DNA of 13,396 nt from Chloroflexota bacterium (GCA_005882715.1 VBEI01000106.1:1-13396); one strand, 5' to 3'. Numbered from the stretch's first letter, positions 1 to 7,108 are shown. Notes: generated by a model not told the origin, from the letters alone. Translations and numbers: made by a program.

Positions 1-42
1 ACGCCCACCGTTAGCCGACGACCGGTAACTGACAACGGACAG

Positions 43-816
43 CTAACCTCCGTACCTCACCATCAACCACTCCCCCCACGTTACCTTCCCCTCCGCGTGC
101 TCCGGCGTGCAGTTATACCCGGCCCTGAAAGCGCGTGCCGTCCCTCCGAGAAGAGGCACATTTATGATCGGACGCCGTTGGCCCCGGGCCTGCTGCCACG
201 CTTTCGCGATCTCGCCGAACGTCAGCACCTCCGGCCCGCCCAGGTCCGGCAGTCTTCCGGCCGGCCCCTTCGCCACGTCCTCGACCATGCGGTCCGCCAC
301 TTCTCCCGTCTCGATCGGCTGAAATTTGAACGACTTTGGGATGAGCAAGACCAGCGGAACGCGCGAAAACAGGCGCAGGAAGCCGTCCATCAGCTGGTGG
401 AACTGCGTCGCCCGCAGGTTCGACCAGGGCACGCCCGACTCCTCGATCAGCCGCTCGCACTCCACCTTCGCTTTGTAGTACCCCAGCGGTACCTTTTCGA
501 TGCCCACGATCGAGATGTAGAAGAAATGCGGCGTCCCCGCCGCCTTGCACGCCGCGAGCAGGTTCCGTGTGCCCGGCACGTCCGCCTTCGCCCGTGTCCC
601 GCCCCCCGTCGCCGCATGCACGACGATATCGGCGCCTTTCACCGCCTCCCCCAGCCCTGCGCCCGTCTCCATATCCCCCTGCACCCACTCCGTCGTCGCC
701 TCCGCCGGCCGCGCCCGCCGGCTCAGCACTCGCGCAGTGTTTTCGCCCGCCGCGAAGCGCTCCACAAGTTTCGAGCCGAGGTCCCCGGTCCCGCCGGTTA
801 TCAGGACTATGGCCAT
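43..816 (-). CDS. NAD(P)-binding SDR / NmrA-like oxidoreductase
   Basis: A 257-residue soluble protein of the atypical SDR (NmrA / NAD(P)H-binding) group. Seen: the N-terminal Rossmann fingerprint TGGTGDLG at residues 7-14 after the first beta strand, a basic SRR at 32-34 where the family often reads NADP, a conserved DIVVHAAT strand at 63-70, and Y113-x3-K117 (YYKAK) matching the SDR Tyr/Lys pair. The family binds NAD(P)(H) and reduces or isomerises small molecules; the substrate cannot be told. ATG start; the motif AGGAG lies about 7 nt upstream, inside the end of the GNAT gene, and the ATG is only 3 nt past that gene's TGA, so translation is probably coupled. Last gene of the minus-strand run. 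Family assignment is firm, function is not. Confidence 0.9.
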   Translation of the reverse strand: MAIVLITGGTGDLGSKLVERFAAGENTARVLSRRARPAEATTEWVQGDMETGAGLGEAVKGADIVVHAATGGGTRAKADVPGTRNLLAACKAAGTPHFFYISIVGIEKVPLGYYKAKVECERLIEESGVPWSNLRATQFHQLMDGFLRLFSRVPLVLLIPKSFKFQPIETGEVADRMVEDVAKGPAGRLPDLGGPEVLTFGEIAKAWQQARGQRRPIINVPLLGGTARAFRAGYNCTPEHAEGKVTWGEWLMVRYGG

Positions 817-819
817 TCT

Positions 820-1593
820 TCACTCCTGGTTACGACGCCGAAACGTCTTATACGGGGCCACCACCCGAAACCCCATCCTCTCGTACACCGGCTTTCCCAA
901 CTCCGAGGCCTCCAGGACCGCAACACTGCATCCCGCCTCCCGACCGCGTAACACGCTCCGCCAGGTCATCGCCTCCCCAATCCCGCGCCGGCGGTGGCTC
1001 TCCAAGGTTGCCACGTTGTATACACCTGCAACGCCCCCGTCTACGAACACGCTCGATACTGCCACAGGTTCGTCATCCACTGTCCCTAGGTACGATCCGA
1101 ATCCCGCAACCTTGAGAAACGCTGGACCCATCAGCCGTTCGACGAATTCTACTGGCATGCCGAATCCCTCCGCGGCTACCCGCTGGTAAGCACCGAGCCG
1201 TTTCGAATCCGATAACTGCTCTATGTGCAGGCCTCTAACTGGCTCCGGCGGAGGCGGGACAGGATGTAGCGCCATGCCCGGCACCGTATCTCTGTAGGGC
1301 ATGCCAAGCGCCGGCGCGGCCCTCTCTGATTCGGGATCCACTCCCTCTCTTAGCCTCAGGACGAAGGGCAGCCGCTTCTCATCATAAAAGCTCATCACTT
1401 CGTTCAGACTCGCCTGTGGGTCAGCCAACGGTCTCTTGACGAACGCGATGTTCAACATCGCCACGGGAAGACCGGTGGAGACCGCCAGCATCCCTTCCCG
1501 CTCCAGCACCTCGCCCCCGCACGCCCGAGCCAGCAGTTTGAACGACTGCCAGTAGTTGGCATCAACCGCGCCCACTAGATCGCCATCGTTCAT
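820..1593 (-). CDS. GNAT-family N-acetyltransferase
   Basis: A 257-residue protein with a GNAT domain in its C-terminal half (about residues 120-250). Seen: the acetyl-CoA pyrophosphate-binding loop RRRGIGEAMT at 201-210, preceded by the strand VYNVATLESH, and the usual closing VYERMGFRVV at 236-245. The N-terminal 115 residues resemble a degenerate second GNAT half (LPFVLRLREG and ALGMPYRDTVPGMAL read like the end of such a fold), so a tandem-GNAT architecture is likely; this is inference. Such enzymes acetylate amines of small molecules or proteins; no substrate can be named. ATG start 4 nt after the stop of the LLM oxidoreductase gene, with no strong Shine-Dalgarno, which suggests translational coupling. 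Confidence 0.88.
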   Translation of the reverse strand: MNDGDLVGAVDANYWQSFKLLARACGGEVLEREGMLAVSTGLPVAMLNIAFVKRPLADPQASLNEVMSFYDEKRLPFVLRLREGVDPESERAAPALGMPYRDTVPGMALHPVPPPPEPVRGLHIEQLSDSKRLGAYQRVAAEGFGMPVEFVERLMGPAFLKVAGFGSYLGTVDDEPVAVSSVFVDGGVAGVYNVATLESHRRRGIGEAMTWRSVLRGREAGCSVAVLEASELGKPVYERMGFRVVAPYKTFRRRNQE

Positions 1594-1597
1594 ATGC

Positions 1598-2542
1598 TCA
1601 GCGAAACGCCGGAATCACTTCGCGCGAGAACCGCAGCAGCGACTCCCGGTGCGTCCGCGGGAACTGCTGTAAGTAGATCTCCTCCACGCCGACATCGACA
1701 AACGCCTGCACCCCCGCCCTCACATCCTCCACCGAGCCCATAAGCACGGACCGCCGCGCCTCATCCTCTGTCCCTCCGCGGAACGCCTTCACGCCCTGCA
1801 CTACGCGCTCCTGAAACGCCGGGTCCTCGTTCAGGAAGAGCATCACCTGCATCGTGCGCCGGATCTCGGACGGGTCCCGTCCAGCATCGCGGCAGTGCCC
1901 TTCGAGCACCTCAAACTTGTGCCGCACCTCCTCCGGCGTTCCGGAGACGTTGCAGGCGTCAGCGTAGCGGGCCACTGTCCGCAGCGTTCGCTTCTCGCCA
2001 CCGCCGCCGATCAGAAACGGTGGGTGCGGCTGCTGCACGTTCGGGAGATTGTAGGGCGGCTCGTGTAGCTGATAGTACTTCCCCTCAAACTTCGGCCGCG
2101 GCTCAGTCCACAGCAGCTTGATGACTCGCGCCGACTCCTCGAGCCGCTCGAGTCGCTCGCGTACCGTGTGGAATGGAATGCCGTACACCTCGTGCTCGTA
2201 CTGATGCCACGCTGCTCCCAGACCGAACTCCAGACGCCCGCCCGAGATGTGATCAACCGTCGTCGCCATCTTCGCCAGCACCGCCGGATGGCGATAAGTG
2301 TTGCCCGTAACCAGCGTGCCGATCCGCACCCGCTCCGTCGCCATCGCCAGCGCCGCGAGCGTCGTCCAGCCTTCGAAGTGCGGGCCGTCGGCGCCCATCG
2401 CTCCGCCCGCACCGGGCACGAAATGGTCGACCAACCAGAGGTAGTCATAGTTCGACTCGCGGTCCAATTCCTGCCAGAGCTCGAGCAGCTCAGGCCACGT
2501 CGTATTGGCTTGCCCTGTATTAACGCCAAAGCGCACGCTCAC
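1598..2542 (-). CDS. LLM-class F420/flavin-dependent oxidoreductase
   Basis: A 314-residue luciferase-like monooxygenase (TIM-barrel) protein, the normal length for the F420-dependent branch. Seen: the N-terminal strand RFGVNTGQ, the signature SGGRLEFGLGAAW at residues 100-112, TERVRIGTLVTGNTYRHP at 69-86, and the cofactor-phosphate loop PPFLIGGGGEKRTLR at 174-188. Family members use reduced F420 or FMN for hydride transfer or oxygenation of diverse substrates. The start is GTG; a second GTG two codons on is equally possible, because GAGGAAGG lies about 4 nt from the first and 10 nt from the second. It follows the CoA-transferase by 21 nt, so the two are probably co-transcribed. F420 versus FMN cannot be decided here. 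Confidence 0.92.
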   Translation of the reverse strand: MSVRFGVNTGQANTTWPELLELWQELDRESNYDYLWLVDHFVPGAGGAMGADGPHFEGWTTLAALAMATERVRIGTLVTGNTYRHPAVLAKMATTVDHISGGRLEFGLGAAWHQYEHEVYGIPFHTVRERLERLEESARVIKLLWTEPRPKFEGKYYQLHEPPYNLPNVQQPHPPFLIGGGGEKRTLRTVARYADACNVSGTPEEVRHKFEVLEGHCRDAGRDPSEIRRTMQVMLFLNEDPAFQERVVQGVKAFRGGTEDEARRSVLMGSVEDVRAGVQAFVDVGVEEIYLQQFPRTHRESLLRFSREVIPAFR

Positions 2543-2545
2543 ACC

Positions 2546-2572
2546 TTCCTCATTTCCCTTTCCTCATTTCCC
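2546..2572. repeat. 13-bp direct repeat carrying the LLM gene's SD
   Basis: The 13-mer TTCCTCATTTCCC occurs twice, at 2546-2558 and 2560-2572, one base apart (14-bp period). On the minus strand each copy reads GGGAAATGAGGAA. The copy nearer the GTG supplies the Shine-Dalgarno of the LLM gene; the other covers the stop codon of the CoA-transferase. It looks like a local slippage duplication of the ribosome-binding region and may have changed the last residues of the CoA-transferase. Confidence 0.8.
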
Positions 2573-3946
2573 ATTTCCTTTGATTCCCAGCTGCTCGCGA
2601 TAGTCCGCATCCAGGCCCGCGATCGTCCCCATCTGCTGGAACGTCGCCGTTGGCCACTGCACGAACATGCGCATCACGTCCAGCGGCACCGCCCCTTCCG
2701 GCGTATCGCCGATCACCTTCTGCTCCTCCAGCCGCGCAAGCTCCTCGTCACTCAGCCCGAGCATTCCCTGGAGCACCTCACGGTTGTGCTCGCCCAGCTT
2801 GGGCGCCGGCCGCGCGCTGCCCGGCTCGAACGCCGAGAACTTCGCCCCGAGCTGCCGCGCGACCGGCCGCACGCCGACGTCAGGCTGGTCGATCATGTCG
2901 AACGCACCGCGCTCCCTGAGATGCGGGTCGAGTAGCACCTCCTTCGGGTTTAGCACCGCCCCCGCGATCACGCCCGCCTTCTGCAGGAGGTGCATCGCCT
3001 CAAGGTGGTCCTGCTGCCGCGTCCACGAAGTAATCAGCTCATCCAGCTCATCGTGGTACCTAAAGCGTCCCAGCACATCTCCGAAGCGTCCGTTCTCCCA
3101 TTCTGGATGCCCGGCGGCGTGGCAGAACGCCTCCCATTCGGCGTCGTTTCGGATCGTAATCGCGATCCAGTTGTCCTCGGCGAGACCGCCGCCCGTCTGG
3201 GCGCCGCGGCAGCGGTAGACGCCTTGCGGCGCGTACCACTCGCTCCGGTTGCCGGCGCGCTCCGGCACGCGCCCGGTCAGCGCATACTCCATGATCGCGT
3301 ACCCGGCGACCGGTATTGCCGACTCATGCTCCGAGAGGTCGATGTACTGCCCCTTCCCTGTGCGCCGCCGGTAGTACAGCGCTGCCAGCACGGCCCCGGC
3401 TCCAACTACGCCCGAGTACGGGTCCGTAAACGAGATCCCCGTCCGCAGCGGTGGCCCGTCTCGATACCCTGTGACGCTCGATATGCCCGAGGCCGGCTCG
3501 AGCCCCATCCCGTACGCCGTGAAGTCGCGCCACGATCCCGTTTGTCCGTACCCCGAAAGCGAGATCATGATGATCTCAGGCTTGATCTCCTTCAGCGACT
3601 CGTAATCGAGCCCGAACTTCGCCATCACCCGCGGGGTGAAGCTCTCCGCCACGATGTCCGCGTACGGCACGAGCCGCTTCACGAGGTCCACCGCCTCCGG
3701 GTCGCCAAAGTCCAGCGTGATCGATCTCTTCCCGCCGTTCCTCAGTAGGAAGTACCCCGAGCGGTTCCAGTAATCGTCCTTGCCGGTATTCTCCGGCATC
3801 ACGAAGTTCCGCGTGATGTCCATCCGCTTCAGCCCCTCGACCTTAATCACATCCGCCCCCAGGTCCGACAGTATCCGCGTGCACGTCGGCCCCGCATACA
3901 CCTGCGTCAGGTCGAGAACGCGAATGCCTTCTAGAGGCAGCGTCAA
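2564..3946 (-). CDS. Family III (CaiB/BaiF) CoA-transferase
   Basis: A 460-residue family III CoA-transferase, moving CoA between acyl-CoA and a free acid through aspartyl-CoA thioester chemistry. Seen: the N-terminal signature VLDLTQVYAGPTCTRILSDL at 10-29, ADVIKVE at 31-37, the glycine-rich SLSGYGQTG at 129-137, and the expected nucleophile D175 in SFTDPYSG, 16 residues before the end of the conserved AVLAAL helix. The family is usually about 400 residues; the extra length is mostly a C-terminal tail after about residue 405 with no recognised motif. The start is TTG, with GAGG 7-8 nt upstream. It lies 109 nt after another CoA-transferase gene, separated by a dispersed repeat, and 21 nt before the LLM gene. 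Substrate unknown. Confidence 0.92.
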   Translation of the reverse strand: MTLPLEGIRVLDLTQVYAGPTCTRILSDLGADVIKVEGLKRMDITRNFVMPENTGKDDYWNRSGYFLLRNGGKRSITLDFGDPEAVDLVKRLVPYADIVAESFTPRVMAKFGLDYESLKEIKPEIIMISLSGYGQTGSWRDFTAYGMGLEPASGISSVTGYRDGPPLRTGISFTDPYSGVVGAGAVLAALYYRRRTGKGQYIDLSEHESAIPVAGYAIMEYALTGRVPERAGNRSEWYAPQGVYRCRGAQTGGGLAEDNWIAITIRNDAEWEAFCHAAGHPEWENGRFGDVLGRFRYHDELDELITSWTRQQDHLEAMHLLQKAGVIAGAVLNPKEVLLDPHLRERGAFDMIDQPDVGVRPVARQLGAKFSAFEPGSARPAPKLGEHNREVLQGMLGLSDEELARLEEQKVIGDTPEGAVPLDVMRMFVQWPTATFQQMGTIAGLDADYREQLGIKGNGK

Positions 3947-3963
3947 GACGAGACCTCGTTCCC

Positions 3964-4026
3964 GTCATTCTGAGCAACGACTACATGCGCGCGCGGAACA
4001 CGGCCTCTCCGCGAAGGAATCATGAC
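3964..4026. repeat. Dispersed repeat with GTCAT...ATGAC ends, copy A
   Basis: A 63-bp segment between two CoA-transferase genes begins GTCATTCTGAGC and ends GCGAAGGAATCATGAC. The terminal GTCAT and ATGAC are inverted, and an inner CGCGG (3992-3996) / CCGCG (4009-4013) could form a hairpin. The same opening 12-mer occurs at 7226, and with one change at 6281; GCGAAGGAAT recurs at 7273. The remaining gap to the upstream gene (4027-4055) is pyrimidine-rich with no signal I can name. Confidence 0.65.
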
Positions 4027-4055
4027 TTCTCACCTCTTACCTCCAGCCTCCATCC

Positions 4056-5255
4056 TCACGTCACCCCCCTCTCCCGCAACACCAGCTGGTCCTCAGCCTC
4101 ATACCCCACCTCCGCCAGCACCTCGTGCGTCTCCTCCCCCAGCAGCGGCGATCGCCCGACCCGCAGCGGCGTCTCCGACATCTTGAACGGATGCGCGGCC
4201 AGCGGCACCTTCCCCAGCTCCGGGTGCTCCACTTCCTCAAAGAAGCCGCGCTCCCGCAGGTGCTCGTTCTCCAGCAGCGTTTTTGCATCGAGCACTGCGG
4301 CGAAGGGTATGCGCAGCTCCTGTGCGCGCGTCAGCAGGTCCTCCCAGTCGTGTTCAGCCAGGTACGGACGCAGGATCTCTTCGAACTTCTCCCATTGCAT
4401 GAACCGCAGCCACAGGTTCTGAAACAGCGGGTTGCCCTCCTGCTCCGGCTGCTCGATCAAGATCGCCATCATCAGCGGGAAGCCCGTTGCCCCGCCAATC
4501 ACCACGATGCTTCCGTCGCGGCAAGGGAAGATCTCGCTGGGATACGTCGGGATCGCATGCCTTGAATAGAACCGCTTCCGGATCGCTCCCAGATAGGCGT
4601 ACATCGTTGTGTTGTATTCGTCCGCGCAGCCCAGCGCCTCCAGCATCGAAACGTCGATGTTCTGTCCCGCGCCCGTCTTCGCGCGGTGCTCGAGCGCTGC
4701 GAGTATCGCCACCCACGCGTGCAGCGCGCCGAAGTATTCCGCCGGCTCGCCTCCCGTGCATAGCGGCTCCTTACCGGGATCGCCCGTGATGTACATCAGC
4801 CCCGAAAGCGCCATCGCCGCTAAGGAATTGCCCTTAAACGACGCGTATGGGCCCGTCTGCCCGAACGGCGTCACTGAACAGTACACGAGCTGCGGGAACT
4901 CGTCGTTCAGCTGCTCGAAGCCGAGCTCCCGGCTCGCCATCAGGCCCGGCGTCTCGCTCTCGATCAGCACATCGGCATTCGCCAGCAGCTTCCGAAGGAC
5001 AACCCGCCCGCTCGTCGTTTCGAGGTCGAGCGTCACGCTCTTCTTGTTCGCATTAAGGTGCAGAAAGAGACCGCCCCTGTCGTGATGCGGAACGTCATTA
5101 GGAAACGGCCCGAGACGCCGCGCGTAATCCCCCTCCGGCGGCTCGACTTTGATAACCTCGGCGCCCAGATCGGCGAGCAACCGCGCGCAGTATGGCCCCG
5201 CGATTCCCTGCGAAAGGTCGACTACACGGGTGCCTGCAAGGGCTGAATCGGGCAA
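4056..5255 (-). CDS. Family III CoA-transferase with Glu at the nucleophile position
   Basis: A 399-residue CaiB/BaiF-type CoA-transferase of standard length. Seen: RVVDLSQGIAGPYCARLLAD at 10-29, AEVIKVEPPEGDYAR at 32-46, CSVTPFGQTGPYA at 126-138, and AILAALEHRAKTGAGQNIDV at 183-202. Counting back from the conserved ILAAL helix, the residue aligned with the catalytic Asp is E173 (PAEYFG), not Asp. The start is TTG: its revcomp reads TTG-CCC-GAT, preceded by AAGGGAGGA with about 10 nt spacing, a strong Shine-Dalgarno; the CaiB signature begins just downstream. First gene of the minus-strand run, diverging from the crotonase at 5489. It could be a CoA-transferase with altered nucleophile or one with another role; the fold assignment is secure. 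Confidence 0.9.
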   Translation of the reverse strand: MPDSALAGTRVVDLSQGIAGPYCARLLADLGAEVIKVEPPEGDYARRLGPFPNDVPHHDRGGLFLHLNANKKSVTLDLETTSGRVVLRKLLANADVLIESETPGLMASRELGFEQLNDEFPQLVYCSVTPFGQTGPYASFKGNSLAAMALSGLMYITGDPGKEPLCTGGEPAEYFGALHAWVAILAALEHRAKTGAGQNIDVSMLEALGCADEYNTTMYAYLGAIRKRFYSRHAIPTYPSEIFPCRDGSIVVIGGATGFPLMMAILIEQPEQEGNPLFQNLWLRFMQWEKFEEILRPYLAEHDWEDLLTRAQELRIPFAAVLDAKTLLENEHLRERGFFEEVEHPELGKVPLAAHPFKMSETPLRVGRSPLLGEETHEVLAEVGYEAEDQLVLRERGVT

Positions 5256-5286
5256 CGGGCGGCGTCCTCCCTTCAGTGTAGGCGGG

Positions 5287-5316
5287 ATGATATCAGGGCG
5301 CTACAGTGAGCAACAA
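5287..5316 (-). promoter_or_regulatory. Putative promoter of the minus-strand CoA-transferase run
   Basis: On the minus strand TTGTTG (5316-5311) is followed after 18 bp by TATCAT (5292-5287), a sigma70-like -35/-10 pair about 31 nt upstream of the TTG start of the first CoA-transferase. The pairing is by eye only; the spacer is 1 bp longer than ideal. Confidence 0.4.
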
Positions 5317-5474
5317 GCCTCGCGCCGCTCGCGTGCGGGCGCGGCACACGTCGTTCCCCGCTGTCGGTCGGGAACGGAGGAGCAAGCTCGATGGCGCACT
5401 CGCGATGCTAGTCTGTGGTGCTGCGGCCTCCCCACGCTCTTCTCTACATGCCTCTGCAGCCACGGCGCAGAGCT

Positions 5475-5483
5475 TGCTACAAT
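5475..5483 (+). promoter_or_regulatory. Extended -10 promoter, probably giving a leaderless mRNA
   Basis: TGC-TACAAT at 5475-5483 matches an extended -10 element (TGn-TATAAT). The first in-frame ATG of the crotonase is at 5489, five bases after the element, so transcription would start at about the start codon and leave no room for a Shine-Dalgarno; none is visible. No clear -35 is seen, as expected for an extended -10. Confidence 0.5.
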
Positions 5484-5488
5484 CTCGA

Positions 5489-6274
5489 ATGCCCATGGGC
5501 ACAACCAACGTCTCCGTCGATTCCCGCGACCGGATCGTGCGCCTCACGCTCTCGCGTCCGGAACGCGAGAACTCGATCGACGCTGCAACGGTCCGAGATG
5601 TTCAGGGCGCCTGCGAAGCAGTCCCAGACGACGCCCGCGTCGTTCTCCTCACAGCGGAAGGCGATATCTTCTCGAGCGGCTGGGACTGGGAAGCCCTCCT
5701 CGGCAAGACGACAGACCCCATTGCAGCCTTGCGCAGCCACGGCATACCGCCCGATCCGTTCGGCTGCCTCGCCGCGCTCCCACAGCCAGTCGTCTGCGCA
5801 CTCAACGGCGATGCCATAGGCGCCGGACTCGAGCTCGCACTCGCCTGCGACATCCGCATCGCCGCCGAAAACGCTCACTTATCCGTCCCCGACGTCTCGC
5901 TGGGCCTGCTACCGCTCGCGGGCGGCACCCAGCGCCTGCCGCGCCTCGTCGGGCGCGGCAAAGCGCTCGAGATGATCCTCACGGGCGAGCCTGTGACGGC
6001 GGATGAGGCCCTCCGCATCGGTCTCGTGAGCGCGGTTGTCCCCCGCGACCGGCTGGCGGAGGAATCGGCTGCAATCGCGCAGCGCATCGCCGAGCGCGGA
6101 CCGCTGGCCGTCTGCTACGCCAAGGAGGCGGTCGCGCGCGGTGCCGAGATGCCGCTCGAACAGGCCCTCCGCTTCGAGACCGACCTCACAATCATCCTCC
6201 AGACCACAGAAGACCGCGCCGAAGGCGTGAAGGCATTCCTTGAGAAGCGCAGCCCAGACTTCAAAGGCCGATGA
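5489..6274 (+). CDS. Enoyl-CoA hydratase/isomerase family (crotonase) protein
   Basis: A 261-residue crotonase. Seen: LTLSRPERENSID at 19-31, the oxyanion-hole strand GDIFSSGWDWE at 58-68, the second oxyanion segment GAGLELALACD at 111-121, PDVSLGLLPLAGGTQRL at 134-150, and the complete C-terminal EDRAEGVKAFLEKRSPDFKG. E115 matches the first catalytic glutamate (E144 of rat hydratase); the second position (E164) is D135 here, so it may not be a standard hydratase. An upstream in-frame extension exists (from 5306) but is low-complexity, Arg/Ala-rich and lacks crotonase features, so I start at ATG 5489; ATG 5495 is also possible. A promoter-like element directly precedes the ATG. It probably acts in acyl-CoA beta-oxidation or a related CoA pathway. 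Confidence 0.88.
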   Translation: MPMGTTNVSVDSRDRIVRLTLSRPERENSIDAATVRDVQGACEAVPDDARVVLLTAEGDIFSSGWDWEALLGKTTDPIAALRSHGIPPDPFGCLAALPQPVVCALNGDAIGAGLELALACDIRIAAENAHLSVPDVSLGLLPLAGGTQRLPRLVGRGKALEMILTGEPVTADEALRIGLVSAVVPRDRLAEESAAIAQRIAERGPLAVCYAKEAVARGAEMPLEQALRFETDLTIILQTTEDRAEGVKAFLEKRSPDFKGR

Positions 6275-6280
6275 ATCGCC

Positions 6281-6356
6281 GTCATCCTGAGCGACGACCC
6301 CATCCGTCGAGCGGATACGTTGCCGCTTATGCTGGGGTGCGCCGAAGCGTAGCGGC
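6281..6356. repeat. Dispersed repeat, copy B, in the 6275-6578 intergenic stretch
   Basis: The 304-bp gap after the crotonase holds no convincing gene. It opens with GTCATCCTGAGCG, one base different from the start of repeat copies at 3964 and 7226. It then shows two small inverted repeats: ATCCG (6302-6306) / CGGAT (6312-6316) around TCGAG, and GCCGCT (6322-6327) / AGCGGC (6351-6356). CGAGCGGATA at 6308-6317 recurs at 7377-7386. No inverted ATGAC end was found, so this copy may be decayed. From 6357 to 6450 I see nothing identifiable. Confidence 0.45.
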
Positions 6357-6450
6357 TGCACGAGTTGATGGAGGCGAAAGAAGACGGGGTGGGCCGAGCC
6401 GTATGCGGAGAGGACCGCCCTACCATCCGTCACGACGGACAAACTTAAGC

Positions 6451-6484
6451 GCCGCCAGGCCGGGGGAGTGGGGGTGTCCCCCAC
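6451..6484. repeat. Dispersed G-rich hairpin repeat, copy 1
   Basis: GCCGCCAGGCCGGGGG followed by a perfect 7-bp hairpin: GTGGGGG (6468-6474), loop TGT, CCCCCAC (6478-6484). A near-identical unit lies at 12368-12400, where the outer pair is swapped (CTGGGGG/CCCCCAG), which preserves pairing. There is no T-run directly after, so it is not an obvious terminator. Confidence 0.7.
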
Positions 6485-6497
6485 GCTTTACTATTTT

Positions 6498-6517
6498 GGG
6501 CGCGGCTTGCCGCGCCC
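6498..6517. repeat. GC inverted repeat with CTTG loop
   Basis: GGGCGCGGC (6498-6506) and GCCGCGCCC (6509-6517) are perfect complements around TT, giving in practice an 8-bp stem with a CTTG loop. It lies 61 nt upstream of the first small-protein gene. A related unit sits at 7087-7108, just after the second small-protein gene. Confidence 0.75.
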
Positions 6518-6578
6518 GATCTCTCGCCGGGCGCTGGCAGACGAGTGTTGGCGCAAGCGGAACGGGGGTACCGACCAG

Positions 6579-6839
6579 ATGCAAATAATCCTTGAACTCG
6601 ACGAGGCCTGGTCCCTCATGAGCACCATCACCTCCTACCTCATCGATAAGTCCGGTGTCTCCCAGGACGGCAAGCAGGTGGTCCGGCGCTGGCGGACCGA
6701 CCGGGCGTCCGGGACCGTCGAGATGAACCGCCTCGCGATCGCGCTGAACGAAGCACTCGGCACCTACCTCGACGACAAAACCGCCCGCATGGTCCGCCAG
6801 AAGGGTCGCTACCAGTCGGTCCGGGAGAAGGAACTGTGA
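6579..6839 (+). CDS. Small protein of unknown function, paralog of its neighbour
   Basis: An 86-residue protein I do not recognise. It begins MQIILELDEAWSLMSTITSY, has a central RRWRTDR (residues 37-43), and ends in a basic, charged stretch. Predicted character: soluble and largely helical, with no signal peptide or membrane segment. It is clearly related to the next protein: LELDEAW / LELEAEE, YLIDKSGVS / RLIDEAGLS, VVRRWRTD / SLRRWRSE, and a matching MNRLAIALNEAL / MKELTARINADI helix. I start at ATG 6579 because the homology begins there; an upstream in-frame extension to 6468 would translate through the GC hairpin repeat. The Shine-Dalgarno is weak (GGGGG about 10 nt upstream). Its stop overlaps the next start (GTGA), so the two are translationally coupled. 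Confidence 0.72.
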   Translation: MQIILELDEAWSLMSTITSYLIDKSGVSQDGKQVVRRWRTDRASGTVEMNRLAIALNEALGTYLDDKTARMVRQKGRYQSVREKEL

Positions 6840-7075
6840 AGCTGGAGCTCGAGGCCGAAGAAGCGCGCGAGCTGCTCGTCCTGATCGTCGACCGGCTGAT
6901 CGATGAGGCCGGCTTGAGCGACGCCGACCGCGCGAGCCTTCGCCGCTGGCGCAGCGAGGGCATGAGGGCAGGCTCCGACGGTATGAAGGAACTGACCGCC
7001 AGGATCAACGCCGACATCGACCGCGCGCTCAAATCGAAGGAGAAGAGCGCCATAATGAAGCCCGACTGGAGATAG
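6836..7075 (+). CDS. Small protein of unknown function, second tandem paralog
   Basis: A 79-residue, highly charged, probably helical protein starting MKLELEAEEARELLVLIVDR. Its GTG start lies in a GTGA overlap with the stop of the preceding gene. Landmarks: RLIDEAGLSDADRASLRRWR at 20-39, MKELTARINADIDRALK at 50-66, and a basic tail. About one third or more of positions match the preceding paralog over the first 60 residues with few gaps, judged by eye. It has no recognised domain, membrane segment or signal peptide. The pair could be a heterodimer after local duplication; a toxin-antitoxin role is possible but nothing in the sequence supports it. Transcription may end at or read through the GC hairpin 12 nt downstream. 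Confidence 0.72.
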   Translation: MKLELEAEEARELLVLIVDRLIDEAGLSDADRASLRRWRSEGMRAGSDGMKELTARINADIDRALKSKEKSAIMKPDWR

Positions 7076-7086
7076 CAGAAGCGTAG

Positions 7087-7108
7087 GGGCGGGGGGCTTG
7101 CCCCGCCC
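7087..7108. repeat. GC inverted repeat after the small-protein pair
   Basis: GGGCGGGG (7087-7094), loop GGCTTG, CCCCGCCC (7101-7108): a perfect 8-bp stem. It shares outer arms GGGCG/CGCCC and the loop-side CTTG with the repeat at 6498-6517. No T-run follows, so it is a weak terminator candidate at best. The preceding CGTAGGGGCG recurs at 11455-11464, where the rest of the unit is not preserved. Confidence 0.7.

Noticed and set aside
10..47. GTTAGC/GCTAAC inverted repeat at the left edge
   Set aside because: Six-bp arms with a 26-nt loop overlapping the SDR stop codon and no T-run; not a convincing terminator and could be chance.
97..951. Plus-strand open frame of 284 codons, Arg/His/Pro-rich
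   Set aside because: Antisense to the SDR and the end of the GNAT gene; no domain, and composition typical of a shadow frame in GC-rich DNA.
5306..5488. N-terminal extension of the first crotonase
   Set aside because: Low-complexity Arg/Ala/Ser-rich translation, no crotonase homology, and a promoter-like element lies within it just before ATG 5489.
6468..6578. N-terminal extension of the first small protein
   Set aside because: It would translate the G-rich and GC hairpin repeats; homology to the paralog begins at 6579.
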